Source of the DNA: Jannaschia marina
Lineage (GTDB): Bacteria; Pseudomonadota; Alphaproteobacteria; Rhodobacterales; Rhodobacteraceae
Assembly: GCF_013404595.1 (NCBI RefSeq)
Contig: NZ_JABVAX010000008.1
Span: forward strand, 1-64,000
Direction: 5' to 3'
Length of the DNA stretch: 64,000 nucleotides
Positions 19,301 through 26,267 of the stretch are shown here, piece after piece. The notes beneath the pieces were generated by a model that did not search any database, had not been told where the DNA came from, and saw nothing but the letters and a program-made list of their open reading frames with translations. The position numbers and the translations under genes were made by a program. Every line of letters begins with the position of its first letter. Within the stretch, counting starts at the first letter, position 1.

Positions 19301-19552
19301 CCGTTCCTCCGGATCGTCGGGGATTTCCGAGCGGACGCCGTTCACCAGCCCGTCTCGGATCGCATCGAGCATCGCCTGATGCTCCCGCATGGCGTTGACG
19401 ATGCTGAGCGGGTCGTCGGGCCGCGCGAAGCTGAGCGGCTCCATCGCCGGCACCCTGCCAAGGTCCGGCATCGGCCCGCGCATCAGGCGCTCAACCGGAT
19501 AGGGGCCGAGGTGCGGCGGGCGGTCCTTGGTCGAGAAGAGACGGGATGTCAT
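16355..19552 (-). CDS. Self-sufficient reductive dehalogenase fused to NAD(P)H reductase
   Basis: A 1065-residue fusion. Residues about 1-640 are a cobalamin-dependent reductive dehalogenase (RdhA), with two ferredoxin-type [4Fe-4S] sites: C555/C558/C561/C565 and C591/C604/C607/C611. Y423 and K491 (GYSAKAH) are candidate active-site proton donors. Residues about 755-975 are a phthalate-dioxygenase-reductase type flavin/NAD(P)H module (RQYSMWG at 799-805, GGGIGITPM at 861-869), and 980-1065 is a plant-type [2Fe-2S] domain (C1014, C1019, C1022, C1050). No Tat signal and no RdhB anchor gene are seen, so it is cytoplasmic and catabolic, like the NpRdhA and BhbA type, with NAD(P)H as electron source. 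Halogenated phenols or benzoates are likely substrates. The ATG lies only 31 bases from vapC. Confidence 0.93.
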   Translation of the reverse strand: MTSRLFSTKDRPPHLGPYPVERLMRGPMPDLGRVPAMEPLSFARPDDPLSIVNAMREHQAMLDAIRDGLVNGVRSEIPDDPEERARHLKGFGYFCDAAVVGIGPMPEAALLSEPVVNPDVARLAEDLATRQTKTLASGIDTIMADLRDSALAPPTSVAGHRHAIVLMYENPRAPEPGEVGCDWIEEAQAHRAGLLAAETAAVLSNYIRLLGFDAKGHSLSASDVDLNRLAVAASVATVGQGGLTHPYVGRRFGLAAVTTTLALAEDAPLAEEQPKGIYGLSWKLGRGTVKSAGNAVPYAGRRFVDGAHPFETLTRVERPTTYIDEPRVPRVPKRADLFARAQFGDMGKALQDQAKGGHYVRKAAPSMAQRRALGAFVLLQDGEKAALTRQIEPEMSAELIKATSYWLGIDAVGISRCPEWAWYSHDARGDPIDPPHDQAISMIVDQGYETMEGASGDDWISVAQSMRAYLRFSLLGGVIAAQIRRLGYSAKAHTVMDGEVLQPPLLLLSGLGEVSRIGEVILNPFLGPRLKSGVVTTDLPMAHDKPIDFGLQRFCESCNKCARECPSGAITAGPKLMFNGYEIWKSDSQKCASYRIGTEGGAMCGRCMKTCPWNLEGLFAEAPFRWAAMKVPAAAPVLARLDDAVGNGGLNPVKKWWWDLEIEEDEAYRPTRAPVNARDLQRDLDVRYEDQTLAVYPAPLAPHPWPYPAPMDREAGISAYQNLISAAEYKRRLARGEMPTDHVYTADGDAPVMQLVVDRAETVAEGIVAYDLVSPDGADLPEWRAGAHLDVVVAPEYLRQYSMWGDPGDRSRYRIGVLREDAGRGGSALMHRIFTPGRRVFVSHPINHFPLHAAPHSLLMGGGIGITPMIAMAHELHRAGASFALHYSGRSRATMGFLPELAAVPWAGRVTLHVTDEGTRADLGAVMAALPENAHVYTCGADRYMGAVMEAAEAAGVPEAARHLEYFSVPEVPDYENHAFTLRLARSGREVAVGAEESATDALARAGVQVDVKCTDGICGVCKCGLVSGAVEHRDFVLSRAQRETALILCQSRAAEAGGVVEIDL

Positions 19553-19583
19553 GACCGAACCGTGACGCCCCGCCGGGCGGAGT

Positions 19584-20012
19584 TCAAGCGCGCCCCGGCG
19601 TCCCCTGCCCCATCGGGTCGAAGACGGCGACGCCCGTCGGCTCGAAATGCCGGATGTTGCGCGTCACCACGGTCAACCCGTGGACCTGCGCGATGGCGGC
19701 GATCATGAGGTCGTTCTCATTGTGACCGATCCGCGCGGCCATCTGCCCCCAGACCGTCGCCGCCCGCGCATCCAGCGGCAGGATACGGTCCCGGAACTCG
19801 ACCCGCCGCAGCCGATCGGCCCAATCCCGCAAATCCGCCGCGAACCGCGGATCGCGGCGCTGCGCCCGGTGAATCCCGGTCTCGATCTCGGCAAGACTGA
19901 CGACCGAGACGAACATCGTCTCCGGCGCGCGGGCTGCGGCCCACTCGGCCACCTCGGGGAAGCGCCGGCGACGGCGCAGAAGAGAAAGTGTATCCGTATC
20001 AAGAAGATACAT
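19584..20012 (-). CDS. vapC: VapC-type PIN-domain toxin
   Basis: A 142-residue PIN ribonuclease with the acidic residues D5, E42 and D101 and the TRN motif near 117-119. It follows its antitoxin with a one-base overlap (TGATG). In VapBC pairs the toxin cuts tRNA or rRNA when the labile antitoxin is lost. Next to parAB it probably acts as post-segregational stabiliser of the replicon. It reads toward the dehalogenase gene 31 bases on. Confidence 0.92.
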   Translation of the reverse strand: MYLLDTDTLSLLRRRRRFPEVAEWAAARAPETMFVSVVSLAEIETGIHRAQRRDPRFAADLRDWADRLRRVEFRDRILPLDARAATVWGQMAARIGHNENDLMIAAIAQVHGLTVVTRNIRHFEPTGVAVFDPMGQGTPGRA

Positions 20013-20272
20013 CAGAACTCGACGTCACGCGGCCGCACGTTGCCCAGCCGGTCCCAGTCGAAATCCGGCTCGTCGTCGCGGGCTTGCGGCATGTCCGCCA
20101 TCAGCGCGCCGAAGGTCGCCGGCTCGCGCAGTCGGCTGAGCGCGGCCCATTCCTCTTCCGAGACGACGACGACCGCCGGTTGCCCCCGTTTCGTGACATG
20201 CTGAGGCTCACCCGTCATCGCCGCCTCGACCACGGCACTGAACTTCGCCTTCGCGTCCTGGACCGTCCACAT
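20012..20272 (-). CDS. Phd/YefM-type antitoxin
   Basis: An 86-residue antitoxin. The N-terminal MWTVQDAKAKFSAVVEAAMTGEPQHVTKRGQPAVVVVSEEEW is the Phd/YefM DNA-binding and dimer part; the acidic C-terminus (DDEPDFDWDRL) should wrap the VapC-type toxin. It probably represses its own operon through the palindrome just upstream. Confidence 0.92.
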   Translation of the reverse strand: MWTVQDAKAKFSAVVEAAMTGEPQHVTKRGQPAVVVVSEEEWAALSRLREPATFGALMADMPQARDDEPDFDWDRLGNVRPRDVEF

Positions 20273-20282
20273 GGCACCCTCC

Positions 20283-20308
20283 TGACTATCTGACCAGTCA
20301 TATAGTCA
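20283..20308 (-). promoter_or_regulatory. Nested palindromic operator of the toxin-antitoxin operon
   Basis: Outer arms TGACTAT (20283-20289) and ATAGTCA (20302-20308) share one centre with the inner TGACCAGTCA (20291-20300). The dyad lies 11 bases before the antitoxin ATG on the minus strand, as expected for an autoregulated Phd/YefM promoter. Confidence 0.7.
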
Positions 20309-20328
20309 AACACATACTGGCACGCAAG

Positions 20329-20348
20329 GATTTCCCCGCGGGGAAATC
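20329..20348. promoter_or_regulatory. Putative parS centromere site 1
   Basis: The 20-bp perfect palindrome GATTTCCCCGCGGGGAAATC overlaps the parB stop codon. An identical copy sits inside parA at 21727-21746. Two exact copies of such a long palindrome within 1.4 kb of parAB suggest the ParB binding site. Confidence 0.72.
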
Positions 20349-21423
20349 ACTCTCCTTCCCCGATCTCGCGCCAGAAGGCCGCGATCGCCCGCTCCAGTTT
20401 CGCCCGGTCGACCGCGCCGAAATCGAGGTCCGCTCGCAGCTCCATCTTGCCCTGCGTCGCCGTCGCCCGCACCCCCGGCCCCACCGGCACCGACAGCGCA
20501 ACACGCCCCCGCGGCGCGCCCCGCGCCTTCTTCGGCAACGGGGCCGTCTGCGCGTCAAGCGCCCCGCGCAGGATCGCCAGCTCCTCCTCCGCCGTCCGAC
20601 CGGGTTCAGCCATCAACCGGTCGCGCAGCACCGCCGCGAACCCGGCATCCGCCTCCAGCCGGTCGGCCAGCGCCAGCCCCACGGCCCGCGACAGCGCAGT
20701 GGGATGAGCCAGCACCTTCTCGAGCCGCGCCATCACCAGCGCGAAGCGGCGGATGTAGCTCCGCTTCTGCGGCGCGACACTCGCGTAGAGCGCGTTGACC
20801 GCCTCGTCGACCGACGCGCAGCCGTCCACCCCATCCGACGCATAGGCCCGCGCCAGCATCGCCATCTCGGCGAAGCTCACGTCCTTGCGGATCAGGTTCT
20901 CGTCCACCATCCGCCGGTAGAGCCCCGCCTGGCTCTCGCCCGCGGCCAGGATGCCCGCCGGGATCTGCGCCCATCGTTCTTCCCCCGTCTCGGCATGGAG
21001 TTCGCGATAGGCCGACAGCCGGCGCATCCCCTGCACCAGCTCATAGCCCCCCTGCCCGTCCGCCTCGACCCGGATCGGATTGCTCAACCCGATGTCGCGC
21101 AGCGAGGCCTTCAGGTCATCGAGCTCCAGATCGCCCGAGACGCGCCGGTCGCGCGTCAGCTTCCGCGTGCGCACCGCGTCGATGGGCACGAGATCGGTGA
21201 TGAGGCCCAGCCCCTTGAGCCGCACGAGCTCGTGGGCCAGCGCGTCGTTCTCGGCCCGGATCTCCGCCTCAAGCCGCTCCCGGTGCCGGCGCGCGTCCCC
21301 GACCTCTCCGATGGCGGCGGCCATCGGGCCGCGGCGGGCGGACTTCGTCTCGATGTTTTCCGGGATCGCGGTGTCGTCTTCGCTCGGCAGGTCGACGTCG
21401 AAGATGCGGCGTTTGCGGCTCAT
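20347..21423 (-). CDS. parB: ParB/RepB-type partition protein
   Basis: A 358-residue ParB homologue that should bind parS and partner with ParA in plasmid segregation. The ParB/Srx nuclease-like core has LVPIDAVRTRKL, LKASLRDIGLSNPIRV and YELVQGMRRLSAYREL; the helix-turn-helix lies in LIRKDVSFAEMAMLARAYAS. The C-terminus FGAVDRAKLERAIAAFWREIGEGE is typical of roseobacter plasmid RepB/ParB proteins. It overlaps parA by four bases (ATGA). Confidence 0.94.
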   Translation of the reverse strand: MSRKRRIFDVDLPSEDDTAIPENIETKSARRGPMAAAIGEVGDARRHRERLEAEIRAENDALAHELVRLKGLGLITDLVPIDAVRTRKLTRDRRVSGDLELDDLKASLRDIGLSNPIRVEADGQGGYELVQGMRRLSAYRELHAETGEERWAQIPAGILAAGESQAGLYRRMVDENLIRKDVSFAEMAMLARAYASDGVDGCASVDEAVNALYASVAPQKRSYIRRFALVMARLEKVLAHPTALSRAVGLALADRLEADAGFAAVLRDRLMAEPGRTAEEELAILRGALDAQTAPLPKKARGAPRGRVALSVPVGPGVRATATQGKMELRADLDFGAVDRAKLERAIAAFWREIGEGE

Positions 21424-22733
21424 GTCTCGTCCTCCATCCGGTCCCAGGCGGCCAGCACGGTCTCGCGGAACTCCGCATAGGCCGTGTCGAACGTACCCCG
21501 CGCGCGCCGCCAGGTCTCGCGGGTCATGTCGCGGTAGTCGATCTCGTACACCGAACTGAGGAACCGCCCCGATTGCTCGACGGCCCGCGTATGCTCGATC
21601 GGGTGCTCCGCCATCCGGTCGCCGAAGACCTTGCCGAAGGCATCCTTCATGGCACGGTGCAGATCATTCCCCGGCTCGTACCGCGTCAGCAGGAATCGCA
21701 CGTCGAGGAAGCTCTTGCCGAACTCCGATTTCCCCGCGGGGAAATCCGCGAAGCCGACGAGATCCTCCAGCGCCTCGGAAAGCTGGCCGATGAAGGAGGT
21801 CGTGGAGTCGTATTCCCAGTAGCCGGGTCCCGACGGGATGTAGAGGACGTCCGCCGCAAAGACGGCGTTCATCGACTGGTAGCCGATCGCCGGGGGGCAG
21901 TCGAAGATGACGAGGTCGTAGGCGTCGCGGGGCAGGGCGTCGAGCCAGCGGGAGACGGCGGCGAAGAACGACCAGTCGGGGTTCATGTGCCGGTACTGCG
22001 CGCTGGCGAATTCCACAAAGGCCGCGTTGGCGCAACTCGGGACGAGGTCGATCGTCGACCAGCAGGTCGGCTTGATGAAATCCGCCTGCCGCAGCTCACC
22101 GAGCCCGGTGTCGGCGATGGAGGCGGGCAGGCGGCGTTCGGGCATCGCACGACCCGACTCGGCCCCGCGCGTCGCGGCGTTCATGCGCTGCGTCTCGTGG
22201 ATGAGGTCGCGGGCGAGGATGCCCCAGACGGTATGCTCCTCGTTCACGTCGCTCAGACCCATCGAATGGCTCAGCGTCGCCTGAGGGTCGAAGTCGATGC
22301 AGAGGACGCGATAGCCGTCGAGCGCCGCAGCATGGGCGAGGTGGAGCGCGGTGGTCGACTTGCCGGCCCCGCCCTTGAAGTTGGAGACCGCAACGCGGAT
22401 CGCGCGCTTGCCCGCGGGACGGGGCGGCATGAGGGAGCGGCGGTTTACCTTCATCTTGCGGCGCAGCTCGTTGACCTCCTCGAGGGAGAACCAGCGCTGC
22501 CGCCCCTCGGGCTCCACCTCGCCGGAGGGCAGGGCGGGGTCGGCGGCGAGGCGGCCGCGGAAGGTGTTCTGATTGACCCGGAAGATGAGCTCCGACACCT
22601 CCCAGGAGGAGAAGCGCCGGAGGACCTTTTCGTGCCCGGGGGAGAAGGTCTGTTTGCGGATCCACCCCTGCAGCTTGAGCGAGCTGTCGCGGAGTGCCTG
22701 AAGATCCCGGTAGTCGAGCATCTGCCACCTCAA
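21420..22733 (-). CDS. parA: ParA/RepA-type partition ATPase
   Basis: A 437-residue Walker-type ATPase for plasmid partition. An N-terminal 110-residue DNA-binding part (MerR-like, WFSLEEVNELRRKM) precedes the deviant Walker A FKGGAGKST (119-127); LCIDFDPQATLSHSMG and LVIFDCPPAIGYQSMNA follow. The long N-terminus marks a plasmid-type ParA that also autorepresses. A 20-bp palindrome lies inside its frame at 21727-21746 and encodes F-P-A-G-K. The start faces the putative origin. Confidence 0.95.
   Translation of the reverse strand: MRWQMLDYRDLQALRDSSLKLQGWIRKQTFSPGHEKVLRRFSSWEVSELIFRVNQNTFRGRLAADPALPSGEVEPEGRQRWFSLEEVNELRRKMKVNRRSLMPPRPAGKRAIRVAVSNFKGGAGKSTTALHLAHAAALDGYRVLCIDFDPQATLSHSMGLSDVNEEHTVWGILARDLIHETQRMNAATRGAESGRAMPERRLPASIADTGLGELRQADFIKPTCWSTIDLVPSCANAAFVEFASAQYRHMNPDWSFFAAVSRWLDALPRDAYDLVIFDCPPAIGYQSMNAVFAADVLYIPSGPGYWEYDSTTSFIGQLSEALEDLVGFADFPAGKSEFGKSFLDVRFLLTRYEPGNDLHRAMKDAFGKVFGDRMAEHPIEHTRAVEQSGRFLSSVYEIDYRDMTRETWRRARGTFDTAYAEFRETVLAAWDRMEDET
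21727..21746. promoter_or_regulatory. Putative parS centromere site 2 (inside parA)
   Basis: Identical to the 20-bp palindrome at 20329-20348 (GATTTCCCCGCGGGGAAATC) but embedded in the parA reading frame, so the sequence is constrained both as DNA site and as code. Confidence 0.7.
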
Positions 22734-23107
22734 CGTTCATTGTTCTCTGAAACTGAAATACGCCGAATTTGACAAAGACGTAAATGAAGAACTAACGATC
22801 AGGAGACGCGCGCGCGTCCTTGCGTGCCCTGCGGCAACGGCGGCGCCGCGACCCGGCAGGCCCGATTCGCGCATTTGCCGCACTGACACCTCATATTGAG
22901 GGGACAAAGTCAGTGTCATACTCTAGCTTGGGGGGACATGCGGTCGCTTTGAGGGGACGCCCACTGTGTCCCTCTATACCAGATACATACCTCATTTCAT
23001 TTCTTGAATGAGGGCCTCCAGCGGCGACGCTTGACAGAATCGAATAATCCAACGCAAATCGGATCAACGGCCGGAAAAACGGTCGATTGAGCAGCGGCGG
23101 GGCGATA
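22734..23107. other. Putative replication origin (oriV) between parA and the initiator
   Basis: This 374-base gap between divergent parA and initiator genes is more AT-rich than its surroundings. It holds iteron-like repeats of TTGAGGGGACA: 22896-22906 (exact), 22928-22938 (TTGGGGGGACA), 22949-22959 (TTGAGGGGACG) and an imperfect inverted copy at 22967-22976 (TGTCCCTCTA). A hairpin CCTCATT/AATGAGG (22990-22996 with 23007-23013) follows. Between the repeats and the initiator lies an AT-rich stretch suited to melting. No protein-coding gene is supported here. Confidence 0.65.
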
Positions 23108-23782
23108 ATGGCATCCGGCCAGATAGACATACAGAGACGCGTTCCAACCGGGCGCAACGCAGCGTCGATGAAATACGACGTGCTGGTCGCGCTCGGCAGC
23201 TGGGCCTGCGCCGGCGACAAGCATCTGCAGCGCCGGGCCTTGCGGTTCATCACGCTCCTGACGGCCCGCTATAACTGGCAGAGCGACACGCTCACCACCG
23301 GACAGAAAGAAATCGCCCGGCTCTGGTCGGTCGATGAACGGACGGTCAAGCGGGAGATGGCGCATCTGCGCGAGGCCGGATGGCTGGTGCTCAAGCGTCC
23401 CTCGGCGCGGGGGAGGGTGGCCTGCTATGGTCTCGGTCTCGATGTGGTGCTGGCACAGACGGCGGAGAGCTGGTCGCACGTCGGCCCCGACTTCGTGGCG
23501 CGGATGATACCGCCGGCACCGGAGCCCAGCCCGCAGACCGTGGTGCCGTTTCCAGTGCAGGGGAGCGGGCAGTGGCCGGCGCTGGCCGCGCGGGTGCAGG
23601 CGGAAGACCCGGGGCTGTATCAAGCCTGGGTCGCTCCTCTCATCTGCGTGGAGGAGCGGGACGACGTACTGCGCCTGCGCGCGCCGTCGCGGTTCCATGC
23701 GTCCTTCCTGCGCACGCACCACCTGTCGCGGCTTGCGGCCCTTGCCCGGCTTCAGGGCTGTTCGATCGAACTTGTCGAGTAG
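23108..23782 (+). CDS. DnaA-like plasmid replication initiator
   Basis: A 224-residue protein. The middle is a winged helix (QKEIARLWSVDERTVKREMAHLREAGWLVLKRP). The last about 80 residues (WPALAARVQAEDPGLYQAWVAPL...DVLRLRAPSRFHASFLRTHHLSRL) resemble DnaA domain I, the feature that gives roseobacter DnaA-like replicons their name. It has no AAA+ domain, so it is not chromosomal DnaA. Start: ATG 23108 is preferred; a TTG at 23087 would add seven residues, and neither has a strong ribosome site. It stands opposite parA with the repeat-bearing spacer between them, the standard replicon layout. Confidence 0.85.
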   Translation: MASGQIDIQRRVPTGRNAASMKYDVLVALGSWACAGDKHLQRRALRFITLLTARYNWQSDTLTTGQKEIARLWSVDERTVKREMAHLREAGWLVLKRPSARGRVACYGLGLDVVLAQTAESWSHVGPDFVARMIPPAPEPSPQTVVPFPVQGSGQWPALAARVQAEDPGLYQAWVAPLICVEERDDVLRLRAPSRFHASFLRTHHLSRLAALARLQGCSIELVE

Positions 23783-24459
23783 TCGGGCCGGGGCAGGGCG
23801 GTGAGCAGCGCGCGGATATGGGCGCGCGCCTCGGCCCCGCGCCATGTTTCGGGGAAGGCGCGATCGGGCAGGGCAGGGGTGCGCAGCACCAGACGGCGCC
23901 ACTCGTGAACGATGACGAGGCGCAGAGAAGTGTCTGTTTCGGTCTCTAACCGCCGCGCTAGAGCCTCGATCCGGTCGGCGAAGGCATTGGTCTGACCCAG
24001 CAGATCCGGCGGGCAGACGCGCGCCTGCATCCAGTCGGGCACGGTGTCGAGCGGGAGCAACGGGTCGCCCGGGGTCGTCGCCAGCGCGAGGCCTGGCGCG
24101 ATCACACATCCCTCCTGTAGTGCGCCGGGCTCCGTCACGTGCAGGTAGAGCCCGGTGGGTATGTCCGCGCCGTAGATTCGGGGCCCGGCGGCGCGCGATT
24201 GGTCGCGACCGAACTCGGTCAGCGCATGGGCCGTCAGCCGCCCGTGCCGCGTGCTCTCGATCCAGCCGTCGCGGCGCAGGCGGTGGAGCGCCGTGCGCAG
24301 GGCTTCGGGGCGGATGCCCATGGGCGCGGTGAGCGCGGCGAGCGTCCGCCCCGTCAGCCGCGTGCCCGGGTCGAGCGCGAGATCGCCGAAGATGGTGACG
24401 AGCATCGACCAGGTACGGGGCGGGCGGCCATCGGTGAGGATGTCGATCAGGCTGGACAT
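23752..24459 (-). CDS. paaX: PaaX-family repressor of phenylacetate degradation
   Basis: A 235-residue transcription factor that senses phenylacetyl-CoA. The GntR-like winged helix lies at the N-terminus (TLAALTAPMGIRPEALRTALHRLRRDGWIESTRHGRLTAHALTEFGR), and the PaaX-type C-terminal domain has RLVIVHEWRRLVLRTPALPDRAFPETWRGAEAR. The ATG at 24459 is chosen from homology; the upstream frame is a shadow. Its 3' end overlaps the initiator gene tail-to-tail by 31 bases. It should repress paa genes in this region. Confidence 0.92.
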   Translation of the reverse strand: MSSLIDILTDGRPPRTWSMLVTIFGDLALDPGTRLTGRTLAALTAPMGIRPEALRTALHRLRRDGWIESTRHGRLTAHALTEFGRDQSRAAGPRIYGADIPTGLYLHVTEPGALQEGCVIAPGLALATTPGDPLLPLDTVPDWMQARVCPPDLLGQTNAFADRIEALARRLETETDTSLRLVIVHEWRRLVLRTPALPDRAFPETWRGAEARAHIRALLTALPRPDYSTSSIEQP

Positions 24460-24508
24460 GCGGGCAGGGTAGGGGAGGGGTGCCGGAGCCGCCAGAGCGG
24501 CTATTGTT

Positions 24509-24520
24509 GACCGCTCGGTC
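24509..24520 (+). promoter_or_regulatory. Candidate TetR-type operator before paaI
   Basis: The dyad GACCG-CT-CGGTC lies 36 bases before the paaI start inside TTGACCGCTCGGTCGGG. Its form matches operators of TetR regulators of acyl-CoA pathways in alpha-proteobacteria. The likely binder is the TetR protein at the end of the same operon (26257). Inference from pattern only. Confidence 0.5.
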
Positions 24521-24555
24521 GGGTTTGTGCAAGCGTTCCGCCAAGGGAGAGGTCG

Positions 24556-24987
24556 ATGGACGCAGAGGCACGGGCGGCGCGGGCCGCGGAGACGATGTGG
24601 GCGGCGGACGAGGCGTCGCGATGGTTCGGCTTCGAGCTGATCGCGGTGGGCGAGGGGCGTGCGGAGGTCGCGCTTGACGTGGCGGCGCACCATTGCAACG
24701 GCCACGGGACGTGCCACGGCGGGGTGACCTTCGCGCTGGCCGATACGGCCTTCGCCTTTGCCTGCAACAGCCGCAACCAGGCGACGGTGGCGCAGCACTG
24801 CATGGTCAGCTTCACAGCGCCGGGACGGGCGGGCGACCGGTTGATGGCGGTGGCGCGGGAAGTCTCTCTGCAAGGGAAAAACGGTATCTACGACGTGACG
24901 GTCACCAACGGCGAGACGGTGGTGGCGCAGTTCCGGGGGCTGTCGCGGGCGATCCGGGGCACGCTCTTCGAGGAGGAGGAGACATGA
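24556..24987 (+). CDS. paaI: Hydroxyphenylacetyl-CoA thioesterase PaaI
   Basis: A 143-residue hotdog thioesterase that clears dead-end CoA esters of the phenylacetate pathway. The motif HHCNGHGTCHGGVTFALADTAFAFACNS is the PaaI active-site region. The ATG follows GGGAGAGG. It heads the operon paaI-paaK-tetR, and its stop overlaps the paaK ATG (ATGA). Confidence 0.94.
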   Translation: MDAEARAARAAETMWAADEASRWFGFELIAVGEGRAEVALDVAAHHCNGHGTCHGGVTFALADTAFAFACNSRNQATVAQHCMVSFTAPGRAGDRLMAVAREVSLQGKNGIYDVTVTNGETVVAQFRGLSRAIRGTLFEEEET

Positions 24988-26267
24988 AGGACCTGAAACC
25001 CGATCCGGCCTGGATGGACCCGATCGAGACCGCGCCGCGCCCTTTCATCGACGAGGTGCAGCTCGACCGGCTGAAGTGGACGCTGCACCATGCCTATGAG
25101 AACGTCGCTCACTACCGCGCGGCCTTCGATGCGGCGGGGGTGCGGCCGGGGGATCTGACGTCGCTGGGCGATCTGGCGAAGTTTCCCTTCACCACGAAGG
25201 ACGACCTGCGGGCGAATTACCCCTTCGGCATGTTCGCCGTGCCGCGGGGCGAGATCCGGCGGGTTCATGCCTCGTCGGGCACCACGGGGAAGCCGACGGT
25301 GGTGGGCTACACCCAGGGCGACCTCGACCATTGGGCGGACCTCGTGGCGCGGAGCCTGCGCGCGGCCGGGGTGCGGGCCGGAGACGTGGTGCACAACGCC
25401 TATGGCTACGGGCTCTTTACCGGGGGGCTCGGCGCCCATGCGGGGATCGAGCGGCTGGGTGCGACGGTGATTCCGATGTCGGGCGGGCAGACGGCGCGGC
25501 AGGTGCAGCTGATCGAGGATTTCCGACCCAAGGCGATCATGGTGACGCCGTCCTACATGCTGAATATCCTCGAGGAATACGAGCGGCAGGGGCTGGACCC
25601 GCGGGCCTCGTCGCTCGAGGTCGGCATCTTCGGGGCCGAGCCCTGGACGCCCGCGATGCGCGCCGAGATCGAGGTGGCCTTCGACATGCATGCGGTGGAT
25701 ATCTACGGGTTGTCGGAGGTGATGGGGCCGGGGGTGGCGCAGGAATGCGTTGAGACCAAGGACGGGCTGCACATCTGGGAGGATCATTTCCTGCCCGAGA
25801 TCATCGACCCGCAGACGGGCGAGGTGCTGCCCGACGGGACGGAGGGGGAACTGGTGTTCACCACGCTCACCAAGGCGGGCATGCCGGTGATCCGCTACCG
25901 CACGCGCGACCTGACGCGGCTGATGCCCGGGACGGCGCGGTCGATGCGGCGGATGGCGAAGGTGACGGGGCGGTCGGACGACATGATCATTCTGCGCGGC
26001 GTCAACGTCTTCCCGAGCCAGGTGGAGGAGCGCGTGCTGGCGGTGCCGGGCCTCGCCCCTTATTTCCAGATCGAACTGACGCGCGAGGGTAAGATGGACG
26101 TGATGCGGGTGCATGTGGAGGGCGGGGACGGCGCGGCCGGGGCCGTGCTGGAGCGGGAGATCAAGGACCTGATCGGGGTGAGCTGCGCGGTGGTGGTGGG
26201 GCCGCCGGGCAGCGTGGAGCGCAGCCAGGGCAAGGCGCGGCGCGTGGTGGATCGGCGTGGGGCGTAG
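24984..26267 (+). CDS. paaK: Phenylacetate-CoA ligase
   Basis: A 427-residue AMP-forming ligase that activates phenylacetate with CoA. The AMP-binding loop SSGTTGKP is at 97-104; YGLSEVMGPGVAQEC, TLTKAGMPVIRYRTRDLT and RSDDMIILRGVNVFPSQVEE follow as in PaaK. The ATG at 24984 follows GGAGGAGGAG. The product feeds the PaaABCDE epoxidase encoded downstream on the other strand. Confidence 0.96.
   Translation: MKDLKPDPAWMDPIETAPRPFIDEVQLDRLKWTLHHAYENVAHYRAAFDAAGVRPGDLTSLGDLAKFPFTTKDDLRANYPFGMFAVPRGEIRRVHASSGTTGKPTVVGYTQGDLDHWADLVARSLRAAGVRAGDVVHNAYGYGLFTGGLGAHAGIERLGATVIPMSGGQTARQVQLIEDFRPKAIMVTPSYMLNILEEYERQGLDPRASSLEVGIFGAEPWTPAMRAEIEVAFDMHAVDIYGLSEVMGPGVAQECVETKDGLHIWEDHFLPEIIDPQTGEVLPDGTEGELVFTTLTKAGMPVIRYRTRDLTRLMPGTARSMRRMAKVTGRSDDMIILRGVNVFPSQVEERVLAVPGLAPYFQIELTREGKMDVMRVHVEGGDGAAGAVLEREIKDLIGVSCAVVVGPPGSVERSQGKARRVVDRRGA

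Noticed and set aside
23108..23782. Chromosomal DnaA
   Set aside because: Only the DnaA domain I-like part is present; there is no AAA+ domain and no DnaA-box binding domain.
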